From Marisa cornuarietis (Eukaryota > Mollusca > Gastropoda > Architaenioglossa > Ampullariidae), in assembly GCA_004794655.1 (NCBI GenBank), contig SMMW01000199.1, positions 1 to 64,000 on the forward strand: 64,000 nucleotides of DNA, written 5' to 3'. The notes under the pieces are model-generated. The model made no database searches. It saw nothing but the letters and a program-made list of their open reading frames with translations, and was not told the DNA's origin. Below are positions 22,901 to 32,025 of this stretch, in pieces. The number at the start of each line of letters is the position of its first letter. Positions within the stretch are counted from its first letter, which is position 1. The translations under genes and the position numbers were made by a program.

Positions 22901-25900
22901 ACGCAGTCTATTAGTGACTCAACATAGTCTGTTACTGACTCAACACAGTCTATTAGTGACTCAACATAGTCTATGAGTGACTCGACGCAGTCTATTACTG
23001 ACTCAACACAATCTGTTAGTTACTCCATATAGTCTCTTACTGACTCAACATATTGTATTAGTGACTCGACACAGTCTATTACTGACTCAACACAGTCTAT
23101 TAGTGACTCAACATAGTCTATTACTGACTCAACACAGTCTATGAGTGACTCGACGCAGTCTATTAGTGACTCAACACAGTCTGTTAGTGACTCAAAACAG
23201 TCTATAAGTGACTCGACACAGTCTATTACTGACTCAACACAGTCTATGAGTGACTCGACGCAGTCTATTACTGACTCAACACAGTCTGTTAGTGACTCAA
23301 CACAGTGTATTACTGACTCAACACTGTCTGTTGGTGACTCAACACAGTGTATTACTGACTCAACATAGTCTATTAGTGACTCGACACAGTCTATTACTGA
23401 CTCAACACAGTCTATGAATGACTCAACATAGTCTATTACTGACTCAACACAGTCTATGAGTGACGACGCAGTCTATTAGTGACTCAACATAGTCTGTTAC
23501 TGACTCAACACAGTCTATTAGTGACTCAACATAGTCTACTAGTGACTCGACGCAGTCTATTACTGACTCAACACAGTCTGTTAGTTACTCCACATGGTCT
23601 ATTACTGACTCAACATAGTCTATTAGTGACTCGACACAGTCTATTACTGACTCAACACAGTCTAGTAGTGACTCAACATAGTCTATTACTGACTCAACAC
23701 AGTCTATTAGTGACTCAACACAGTCTGTTAGTGACTCCAAACAGTCTATAAGTGACTCGATACAGTCTATTACTGACTCAACACAGTCTATTAGTGACTC
23801 AACACAGTCTATGAGTGACTCGACGCAGTCTATTACTGACTCAACACAGTCTGTTAGTTACTCCACATGGTCTATTACTGACTCAACATAGTCTATTAGT
23901 GACTCGACACAGTCTATTACTGACTCAACACAGTCTATTAGATCCTCAACATAGTCTATTACTGACTCAACACAGTCTATTTGTGACTCAACACAGTCTG
24001 TTAGTGACTTCAAACAGTCTATAAGTGACTCGATACAGTCTATTACTGACTTAACACAGTCTATTAGTGACTCAACACAGTCTATGAGTGACTCGACGCA
24101 GTCTATTACTGACTCAACACAGTCTGTTAGTGACTCAACACAGTGTATTACTGACTCAACATAGTCTGTTACTGACTCAACACAGTCTATTAGTGACTCA
24201 ACATAGTCTATGAGTGACTCAACACAGTGTATTACTGACTCAACATAGTCTGTTACTGACTCAACACAGTCTATTAGTGACTCAACATAGTCTATAAGTG
24301 ACTCGACGCAGTGTATTACTGACTCAACACAGTCTGTTAGTGACTCAACACAGTGTATTACTGACTCAACACTGTCTGTTAGTGACTCAACACAGTGTAA
24401 TACTGACTCAACACAGTCTGTTAATGACTCAGCACAGTCTATTTTAGACTTTCAGAACAATAACCTTCGCACGTAGTTTCGATTGCAAATTGTAAAAAAC
24501 AGATTCTCCAGAGATAGTCTCATTTAAAGTTTAGTTCTTCCAGACATGCGACAAGCGTTTGTATGTTTAAGGTAAAGGTAAAGGTCATCCCATAACCTTT
24601 TCAGTTCGTTGGGGAGTGAGGTGTTAGAGACCCCACTTTTCTCGGGGCCAGCTTTTACATGAGGGTGGTGCCAATCTCCTCTCCCTCGCTGCCTTACCTT
24701 CCCCAACCCTCTATGGAGTCAGGTACCCATTCCCGTCAGCTGGGTCGACTGGGGGAAGTTTGCTGCGCTTATCGGGAATTGATCCAGCGCGCTCTCGGTT
24801 CGGACACCAGCGCTCTAACCACTCGGCCATCCGCTTCCCCACGATTGGAAGCGCAGCAAACTTCCCCCAGTCGACCCAGCTGACGGGAATGGGTACCTGA
24901 CTCCATAGAGGGTTGGGGAAGGTAAGGCAGCGAGGGAGAGGAGATTGGCACCACCCTCATGTAAATGCTGGCCCCGAGAAAAGTGGGGTCTCTAACACCT
25001 CACTCCCCTACGACCTGAACAGGTTATGGGATGACCTTACCTTACCTTACCTTACCTTACCTTACCTTACCTTACCTTGTATGCTTAGGAGGCCGTAGAG
25101 TAAGCAACTCTCTACTCTCTGTCTCTCTCGGGGCTCATGGGGAGCAGGCTAAATTATTTTCAGGAAGTAAATCTTGTGTGCTCAAGTCTACACCCCATGT
25201 GTCATTGCTCTTTGCAGAAGTGCTCCAGACGACGACATCCCTAAAAAGAAATGCACGCGAGCTCTCGTCGTTCTCATCGTCATCTTAATCTTATTCGTTG
25301 TCATCGCTGCTGTTGTGCTTGGTGTTACTCTTCCAATCGTCCTCAAAGGTACGATGAATATATTGAAAATAGGCTGACATGATGAATATTGAAGTAGCGT
25401 GCGCTTTTTACATGATGATTATTTGGAAAAAAAACTTTTGTGTATATTTGTCAGTCGGAATGCGCCTTTACTGAGGTATGCAACACGTGCAATATGCTCT
25501 TCTCATTATTTGTACAGTTAAGAAAGCCATTGACGGTCAAACTGCTTGCTGTCATTCCAGGGAACGAATCCTCTCCGATAAGCGGAAATCTGTGCGGAAA
25601 TTATACACACGGGTATTATCCAGCGCCTGACACCTACCCTGACAGTTGTGGAAAATACATCTACTGTGTCAACGGTTCCGACAATGAGGTCAAACGATGT
25701 GCACAAGGTTTAGAATTTAATCTGACCGATGATTCCGCCAAGGTTTGCGCTGTCCCATCCGATCTGACCTACTGCGGAAAATTGCGAACAGCCGCAGCCC
25801 CTACTGTGACCCTTGACCTCGCACCATACATCGCAGCCTTCCTCAACACCGACGTTGTAGTCGAGTGCATAGTCCGCAATGTGAGGACCGTGTCGCAGGT

Positions 25901-28900
25901 GACGTTTCTGCACGACGACACCATCGTCGCCAGCTTCAACGTCTCCGACCACACTAATAAAACATCGCAGCCGAGAGCCGCAGTCGCCGGACAGGAAGTG
26001 GGGGGCGGAGTCAACGTCACTCTGACCTTGACCAACGTCACTTGCGGCGACGCGGGGAGGTACACGTGTCTGGCCAACGACAGTCGGGGGGGGGGACGTG
26101 GAGAAATGGACGACAGTCAGCATCATGAGTAAGTGAGACCCACATCCCCTCTATATACACTACCTCACTCCTCTCAATACGTGAGTCTGTGAATGCCGCT
26201 CTAATGTGTTTGTGTCAGTGCGTGTGTCCATACGTGCGTGCGTGCGAGTAGGTGTGTATGACAGAGAGATAGTAAGAAAGATGTATTTATATATTATTAT
26301 ATATGTCTTTTCTTTCCTCTAGATACTGTGGTAGTCAGAGGCCATTGTTATGAAACGAAGCTATAGTTATTTCAGAGAACGAAAGTGTATTATTACTTAG
26401 TTTAAATATTTACATGTTTTAGGGCCCGCCGCCTTGCCAACCCTGGAAATCCCTCGGCTTGTGGAGGGGCTGCGCAATGACCCGCCTGTGTGCAAAGTCT
26501 CTTCCATGGGCCATAACTCTGTCTCGTCTTTCTCTTGGTTCTTGAATTCTTCTACTGACGCAGTGAGCATACCATCGGAGCAACACCTCGACTCGATTTG
26601 GTGAGAAATAATTAGCCTCATTACAACAGCATTAGGGCGTGCATGCTTGCTCAATTTATCAAAAACAAAGAAAATAAGCTACGCGTGCTGTCTAAATCTT
26701 TAAATGTTCAGCTAAAGGACATGTGCATAAACTTTTTTAGATTGACTTTAACTTCGGGTTTTTTTGTGTTGTGAAGTTACGAAGGAGGCAACTGTTATAG
26801 TCACGGGCGAGTCGAGGTTAAAGGTTGCGATAGACACACAGTGGAACAAAAGCACAACTTGTGTTGCCGAGTTCAAGATCCTCTCCAAACACGCGCCACG
26901 CCCCATGGAAACTTGCCAGCCGCTGACCATCTTGCCCTTGGGTGGACATCACGCAAAATCCCGTGGCTGTTCTCGACAACACTGTCAACATCACGTGCAC
27001 CATCCGAGACTTTAACGTGACGGAAGTGACGTTTCTGACGTCAGGGAACAACGTCCTGCTCACCTATGATACCAACACTTCCACCATTGCCTCCAACCAA
27101 TCGGACATGACTCTGTACATCAACAAGACTGACATCACGGACTGGCAGGCCATCCTCAGCATAAGGAACGTCACGTGCTCTCACGGAGGAAGTTACACGT
27201 GCCGCGTGCTCGGGAAAAGCGGCGACTTCTACAAACAAGTCCACAACGTTGCGTGTGCGACGTAAGCTTTTTGTTGCAGAGTTGTGTAGATGGATAGCGA
27301 TAAGGCAGAAGATCCTAAGTAGAGAAAAGAGGAAAGAGGTAGCAGCAGCGATTACAGTTAACAGTAGCAACAACAACAGCAGCAACAACAGGCGCACACG
27401 TAACCACTTCACATTACACATTGCAAGCACACGCCTTTGCTGGCTTTAGTCTTTTCTCATCTCTCAGTACGCACATAGGAGTTCTTTGTGTAATGACAAA
27501 ATGTATAAAATGTACGATTTCTAACTTTACATTTAAAAAATAACTATTTACAAGCATGCTATAGATCAAAGTAAGAAGAATTATATTTTTCTGTGCAGGT
27601 CAACCTAGTGCACCTACCTTAAGTATCCCTCCGATAGCGGAAACATTCACCATTCAAAATCCAACCTGTAGCGCAGGTAACCTAGGCTACGGCCCTGCCA
27701 TGACCTTTGTCTGGACCTTGACCGCAGAGAATGGAGTCGAAACCAGCTTCAGCAACTCGCGGGTGACATCAGAGAGCAAGTAAGATACTTTGGGCCTAGG
27801 TAGAAAGCAGAGGTACAGTCCTACCCCTAGGGTTTCTTTACCTACGCTCAGTACCTTCATCCCTTGAAAAAAAACCTCCTCTGTAGCCACAGCTGTGGGT
27901 CGTTGACAAGACGGCGACATGTAGATAATCAGCCGACCTCCAGAGTTTGCACACCGTTTTCCAGTTACTTCCCCTGGCGGAGGAAGATGCTCAGTTTTGC
28001 ACACCTGTTTCCAGTTACTTCCCCTGGCGGAGGAAACTGCTCAGTTTTGCACACCTGTTTCCAGTTACTTCCCCTGGCGAGGGAGATGCTCGGTTTTGGA
28101 GGCGAAGGGCAAACTCTACGCTGACAGTGAACGACGGTCTCATTCTTACCTCCTTGTATCTGTTTTGAGGGACCAGCTGCATCCTTGGCCCTCTGGTTCC
28201 TACGCCACTGATTCCTCAAACTTACAATATAACTAACCCCAGGGTTAACTCTAGAGATAGCAGCACCTCTGCTGGAAAGTCTTTCTTTGATAAAAGATCT
28301 GTCATGTATTCTTCCTATGTTAAAAAAACTGTTCTCGTGTCTGAGATCTGTGATGGTCTTCAGTTAAGTCCAGTAATGTCAGCTTCTCTTCTCCAGCTGC
28401 TAAATATTACCACTCAATCATGCCACTCAACTCCTTTAGCTCAGGCGTGAAAGTACAGTGGCGATGAAAGATTTTATTGCGATGGACAGTAGTGCTTTAA
28501 ATGACATTATTCTTTGCATCTCTTCCTCTACCTCATCTTGTCAAAATGATTCTAGCTTTTATTTGTGTTTCAGTTCAAGCACACACACGTGCACTACCAG
28601 TGGATCCTCTGTCCTAGATGGCCAGCACTACAATGGAGGCTCCTGGAACAACACCTTGCTTTGCTGTAAGCTCACTGACCCAACCACTGGCCAGGTAGTG
28701 GAAAAAACGTGCAAGATGTTGTACACCTTGCCAGGTGAGAATACACTAGAACAATATCACAATCTATAGCTGGAAGTATAGTCTGAAGATAACAAGTCAA
28801 ATGTGTGCTTTTTTCATATCAAGTCTGAATAATGTTGACCCTCAGCTGAGTGCTTGAGTCTAAGCTCTTGACCAATTGAAATAAGTGACTTGAAGTGAAT

Positions 28901-29124
28901 TTTTAAGGTTCATTTTGATGTCCGTACATGTTGGTGTTCTTCTTTCCCCAGCTGACTTCTGCGCTGTAGGTCAACAACAACTTCGTTCTTACTCGTATGA
29001 CTCCTGCAACGTTTATGTTAACTGCAACCTCGACACTAAAGTTGTCTACTTTAACTTCTGCACAGCCAGCAAAATGTGCTTTGACCCCGATACACAGGCG
29101 TGCAGCAAACCCATGACAGGCTGA
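18153..29124 (+). CDS. Type II membrane protein with CBM14 and Ig domains (LINE-interrupted)
   Basis: Nine exons with matching phases: 18153-18256 + 19812-19929 (one exon split by a LINE), 21013-21086, 25218-25348, 25561-26128, 26423-26600, 26777-27254, 27599-27779, 28574-28734 and 28952-29124. Predicted order: cytosolic tail with tyrosine motifs, KKK stop, one hydrophobic anchor, six-Cys CBM14, Ig, split Ig, Ig, split Ig, six-Cys CBM14, TGA. The positive charges before the anchor and the many N-glycosylation sequons after it put the C-terminus outside the cell. By family it should recognise chitin or similar glycans and signal through the tail. The Ig + chitin-binding arrangement recalls chordate VCBPs, which are secreted. 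A LINE in exon 1 and two 1-nt frame breaks in G runs mean this copy may be a pseudogene or contain assembly errors. Confidence 0.75.
18257..19805 (-). mobile_element. 5'-truncated L2/CR1-like LINE inserted in an exon
   Basis: Minus-strand insertion of about 1549 bp. It encodes the C-terminal part of a reverse transcriptase: LSKIIEKIVLTQLW at the truncation point, AAFDTIDH (motif A), GVPQGSVLGP (motif B) and SYADDTQLY (motif C). The frame is open for 427 codons to the stop at 18492, followed by a 3' UTR and a short (ATT)n tail at 18257-18268. It is flanked by the 6-bp direct repeat TGTTAA. Long open frame plus clean duplication imply a recent insertion. Clade (L2/CR1/Jockey superfamily) is by motif style only. 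Confidence 0.9.
19860..20019 (+). repeat. 80-bp tandem duplication covering an exon end and splice donor
   Basis: Two 80-bp units (19860-19939 and 19940-20019) differ at a few bases. Each holds CTCACCGACTCACAG, the coding piece for NSNTSYMKVIDS(L/V)E and the donor GTAAGTGTC. The second unit thereby creates a potential extra exon. Confidence 0.93.
19968..20009 (+). CDS. Possible duplicated mini-exon (14 codons, SYMKV motif)
   Basis: In the second 80-bp unit CTCACAG can serve as acceptor and GTAAGT as donor. They bound 42 nt that read NSNTSYMKVIDSVE in phase 0 at both ends. Inclusion would add a second SYMKV tyrosine motif to the cytosolic tail without changing frame. The acceptor lacks a strong polypyrimidine tract, so use is unproven. 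Confidence 0.4.
20010..21012. other. Intron with a dispersed repeat copy (20490-20865)
   Basis: Non-coding. 20490-20865 resembles 32962-33382 in the same orientation. Shared words include GGAACCACAGGC/GGAGCCACAGGC, CTTAGTAAGA, AATGACTAGA and GCCTCTAAGG. It is an unnamed dispersed element of about 370-420 bp. A (TA)n-rich tract follows at 20868-20925. Confidence 0.6.
21013..21086 (+). CDS. CBM14/Ig gene exon 2 (cytosolic, Pro-rich)
   Basis: Acceptor TTGCAG at 21007-21012 and donor GTGAGT at 21087. The 74 nt start in phase 0 and end in phase 2, exactly matching exon 1 and the anchor exon. It reads GEWNLRSKPFTGRTDPLPP then IPAPR, a basic, proline-rich segment before the membrane anchor. A different frame with an ATG at 21018 is also open but its phase does not fit exon 3. 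Confidence 0.6.
21297..24450. repeat. 21-bp minisatellite with TGACTCA in most units, about 150 copies
   Basis: About 3.15 kb of tandem 21-bp units of the form (C/G)TGACTCAACACAGTCTATTA with point variants (TGACTCGAC, ACATAGTCT, TCTGTTA). Because 21 is divisible by three, several 60-90 codon frames appear; they are not genes. The array lies in the intron between exons 2 and 3 of the CBM14/Ig gene. TGACTCA is the consensus AP-1/TRE site. Confidence 0.97.
24568..25080. repeat. Long inverted repeat of two SINE bodies
   Basis: Arms of about 195-200 bp (24568-24770 and 24849-25040) are near-perfect reverse complements. They share GGTTATGGGATGACCT and GACTGGGGGAAGTTTGCTGC or its complement. Each arm ends outward in a short tandem tail, (TAAAGG)n on the left and (CTTAC)n at 25033-25078 on the right. 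The loop carries a tRNA-like head. This fits two tRNA-derived SINEs inserted head to head, the right one without its own head. A transcript would fold into a hairpin. Confidence 0.88.
24772..24837 (-). mobile_element. tRNA-derived SINE head
   Basis: On the minus strand the loop reads GATGGCCGAGTGGTTAGAGC, matching an RNA polymerase III A box (TGGCCGAGTGG) of Ser/Leu-tRNA type. About 35 nt later comes GGATCAATTCC, a weakened B box. A complete tRNA cloverleaf is not present, so this is a SINE promoter rather than a tRNA gene. Confidence 0.65.
25218..25348 (+). CDS. CBM14/Ig gene exon 3: signal anchor
   Basis: Acceptor TTTGCAG, donor GTACGA; phase 2 in, phase 1 out. It reads SAPDDDIPKKKCTRA followed by a hydrophobic run of about 27 residues (LVVLIVILILFVVIAAVV, then LGVTLPIVL). 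Lys/Arg on the N-terminal side and no cleavage-like site indicate a type II signal anchor. Confidence 0.78.
25561..26128 (+). CDS. CBM14/Ig gene exon 4: chitin-binding + Ig domain
   Basis: Acceptor ATTCCAG, donor GTAAGT at 26129. The first part is a peritrophin-A/CBM14 domain with six Cys spaced C-16-C-5-C-10-C-15-C-8-C (GYYPAPDTYPDSCGKYIYC visible). The second part is an Ig domain with VVVECIVRNV (B-strand Cys) and CGDAGRYTCLAND (F-strand). The frame breaks at a run of ten G at 26086-26095. One G fewer restores DVEKWTTVSIM and the phase-1 end needed by exon 5. Confidence 0.8.
26423..26600 (+). CDS. CBM14/Ig gene exon 5: first half of split Ig domain
   Basis: Acceptor GTTTTAG, donor GTGAGA; phase 1 in, phase 2 out, 178 nt, no stop. 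It reads PAALPTLEIPRLVEGL, then PPVCKVSS...FSWFLN, giving the B-strand Cys and core Trp of an Ig fold. Exon 7 is a paralogous half (APTLSIP, NPTCSAG, FVWTL). It is not recognisable from the longest ORFs because another frame is open there. Confidence 0.65.
26777..27254 (+). CDS. CBM14/Ig gene exon 6: second half Ig plus a full Ig domain
   Basis: Phase 2 start after GTGAAG. The first part reads CYEGGNCYSHGRVEV...NLCCRVQDP, parallel to exon 8 (LLCCKLTDP). The second part reads VDITQNPVAVLDNTVNITC...HGGSYTCRVLG, a complete Ig domain. The two parts are in different frames and join if one more G stood in the GGG at 26940-26942. The donor is ambiguous: GTGCGA at 27255 fits the phase of exon 7, while the stronger GTAAGC at 27262 does not. 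Confidence 0.6.
27599..28734 (+). CDS. CBM14/Ig gene exons 7 and 8: second split Ig domain
   Basis: Exon 7 (27599-27779; acceptor GTGCAG, donor GTAAGA, phase 1 in, 2 out) reads APTLSIPPIAETFTI then TFVWTLTAENG. Exon 8 (28574-28734; acceptor GTTTCAG, donor GTGAGA, phase 2 in, 1 out) reads THTCTTSGSS...NTLLCCKLTDP. Together they form an Ig-like domain interrupted by a phase-2 intron, as exons 5-6 do. The intron holds three 50-bp tandem repeats at 27945-28098. Confidence 0.72.
27945..28098. repeat. 50-bp tandem repeat, 3 units
   Basis: Three units with 50-bp period (CACACCTGTTTCCAGTTACT...), inside the intron between exons 7 and 8. Confidence 0.95.
28952..29124 (+). CDS. CBM14/Ig gene terminal exon: second chitin-binding domain
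   Basis: Acceptor TTCCCCAG, phase 1 start, stop TGA at 29122-29124. It reads ADFCAVGQQQLRSYSYDSC, NVYVNC, VVYFNFC, SKMCFDPDTQAC: six Cys spaced C-14-C-5-C-11-C-5-C-7-C, a CBM14-like pattern. A (GT)n tract begins about 65 bp downstream. No AATAAA was found close by. Confidence 0.78.
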
Positions 29125-29187
29125 CAAGTGAAACAAAGATACAGATGAGACACATCAACATCTCCTACAGCATAAACTGAAAAAAGA

Positions 29188-29189
<2 letters not shown>

Positions 29190-29250
<61 letters not shown>

Positions 29251-29267
29251 CGTGTGTGTGTGTGAGA
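29190..29267. repeat. (GT)n microsatellite
   Basis: Long GT tract in the 3' flank of the CBM14/Ig gene, followed by a few GA units. Confidence 0.97.
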
Positions 29268-29269
29268 GA

Positions 29270-30060
29270 GAGACTTTAGGTGTTGTAGCACTGGGAAATG
29301 ACTAATTTCTCTGTATGTAGGTGTGTTTATTTGATATGTATGTTCCATGTACATCTCAGTTTTACAAATGTTTTTGACATGCCCTGTACAATACCCCAAC
29401 AACCAGTCACGGCGGTTGCATGTGACGAATGGAAACATCCGACATCATTTAACACCTGGTCTCCCGCCGTCACCTGTGAGACAGAGCTCGCGCTGGTCAA
29501 GGTTCAGCGGCATGTGGCCTTCCTCCTCCTTGGCTCTGCCTACTTGATGATTACTTGAAGGATGCTGGTTGTGTCTTTGTCCGATGATATCAAATGTTTA
29601 CATATCGTACTCAGCACCTCTATGCACGGCGCCATTGTGAAGGAAAGACCTGGTCGGCAGTTCTTCCAGGCTGAAGTCGATAAGTCGGGCTTTTGTCAAC
29701 GCCAGAGCAATTTTCTTGCAGACAGAGGCTTCAACCAAGAGAGAAAAGACTCTGTAGAAAGTCGGAATGCTTGGGTTACAGAACCTTGACAGAAGGGGTC
29801 AGTCAGGGAAAACAAGAGAAAGTGTGGATATTAGTCTGCACTCCACTGCACTGGAGACAGAAGGAACCACTCTTCAGGCTGGCATTTGCTCAGTTTCTGT
29901 ACTTGGGTTTGTTCGTCCTGCCGCCTACCACTTTCAGCTTGATAACAGTGCAGTTGGGTCAACAAGCAGTCGTCGAGGAGACCCCGTAATGTCTCTGGAC
30001 TGGGAAAGCACTCGCTAACCGTGTCGCCGGGGTAGTAGCCGCCACTTCCTGACGTGGAAG
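29270..30060. other. No gene seen
   Basis: Several overlapping short ORFs but none with a recognisable domain, splice context or repeat homology. Confidence 0.4.
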
Positions 30061-30420
30061 ACGCGCCGAGTTGGACAGGACAATATGAGTACAGTTCACC
30101 GAGTGGACAGTTGGACAGAGCACTATGAGTACAGTTCACCGAGTGGACAGTTGGACAGAGCACTATGAGTACAGTTCACCGAGTGGACAGTTGGACAGGG
30201 CACTATGAGTACAGTTCACCGAGTGGACAGTTGGACAGGGCACTATGAGTACAGTTCACCGAGTGGACAGTTGGACAGGGCACTATGAGTACAGTTCACC
30301 GAGTGGACAGTTGGACAGGGCACTATGAGTACAGTTCACCGAGTGGACAGTTGGACAGGGCACTATGAGTACAGTTCACCGAGTGGACAGTTGGACAGGG
30401 CACTATGAGTACAGCTCACC
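30060..30420. repeat. 40-bp minisatellite, about 9 units
   Basis: Exact 40-bp period built on GTTGGACAG(A/G)GCACTATGAG, very homogeneous (mainly one A/G difference), suggesting recent expansion. Confidence 0.97.
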
Positions 30421-31977
30421 GCCGTGCCGCGACTGTCGACTACTCATCTCATCACAAGAGTAGACTCACAAACTGGAGAGACTGACCGTAGGAAGGACTA
30501 AAATACAAAGGCGGGAGTAATGTCTGCCAGAGATAACTTGATGTGGGTGTATGTGATAGTCTATTGTAATTATGACAGGCTAATACAACTCTAGTATTTG
30601 GAAATACGCAGATGGTACTTTGTATGAGCAAGGTTTTGTGAATGTTTGTATTTTCGTAACTTGCATGCATATTAAATCTTTTCTCTCATGTACTTTGCTT
30701 CGCGCGTCCTTAAATCTTTTCTTTTGGTAAGAGCAAGCTCCTGAGCACTGCAGGCAAGTCACTGAAAACTCACAAACAGAATGACTCGTCACAACAGGTC
30801 TTCGGTGGAAATCAACTACAAGAAATCAACTACAACTACTACAGTTGTAATTAATGGCAATGTCATGAACGTGTGTATCGCGACACGAAAATGAAAGTAG
30901 CTAATGTAAATAACTCGCACTTTTCTCCCTTTTGATTATGTGGTAAAATATTATGACATTATCTTACGGCATAAAATAAATCGGGTGAGAATATCTAAGA
31001 AAGATGGAGATATGCAGATATGAAAAGGAGAAGAGAGTGGGCAGACAGGAGAAGTGAAAGTGAATGAGAAGCGACTGTGGGGATTGTGAGGGAAACTCAC
31101 TGCTGTTTATTATATTTGTAATCAATCTACTGAGCTTGTGGCGACTGAGTGGTTTTGTGCTCACAATTAACTGCTGTGTCAAGCCACTCTATGGTTTTTG
31201 CCTGACTTTAATTTATCTGCTGTGTTGAATTTATCTTCTCCACCTTATTAGAAGTGACTGTGTGATTTTCGCCTGACTTTTATTTAACTGCGGTGTAAAG
31301 CGACTGTGTGGATTCCATTGAATACCAGACTAAGTGGGCTGTTCTTAATTGTCTATACGACGTATCCAATGCGTCTGTGAGGACCTCGACGTGTTTTTAA
31401 CTCGGTGTGTAAAAGTTTTTTTTATCTTTGTATTGATATCTAATGCATTTAAAATTGTGCTATTAAGGCGGGCGTGGCGCTGTTAGCAAAGAAATAAAAT
31501 CTCGTGAGGCAAAGAACCACATGAAGCCTCAAGATTGTCAGCTGACGGCTGCAAGTCTGCAAGATGACAGAGAGCCTCACGTTAAAGAGCCGATGACTGG
31601 CAAAACGGTCGTGGATGGCATGCAATTCGACGGGTCAAGCAAGTCAGCGAAGCCAGAACAGGGGCACCAGCAGACGACGACAGGGTATTAGGAGTTGCAG
31701 CAGAGGAATTGGTCGGCAAGAAGCCTGCACGCTCCTCCTCTGCTGCAAACGGATTTTGCAGCAACCCAACGACGGGAGAACGCATGCCAGAGTGCTGAGG
31801 TCCATCCGAGAGGCTGCTAACTCTTAGCAGAGAAACATCAGCACAGGCAAAGGCAATCCCTACTAATACAAAAAACACTCAAGGGTGACAACCTCTTTAC
31901 ACCAAACACTCAGGGGTGGTAATCCGTGTTCCTAACACTGAGCCCCTATGCATACATCGCACATAAAAGTGCGCGCG

Positions 31978-32025
<48 letters not shown>

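Noticed and set aside
21759..24024. TQHSLLL / DSTQSIS repeat proteins
   Set aside because: Artefacts of a 21-bp repeat unit divisible by three; interrupted by stops and located in an intron.
24772..24837. A tRNA gene on the minus strand
   Set aside because: A box is good but the B box is degenerate and the arms do not form a full cloverleaf; flanked by SINE body sequence.
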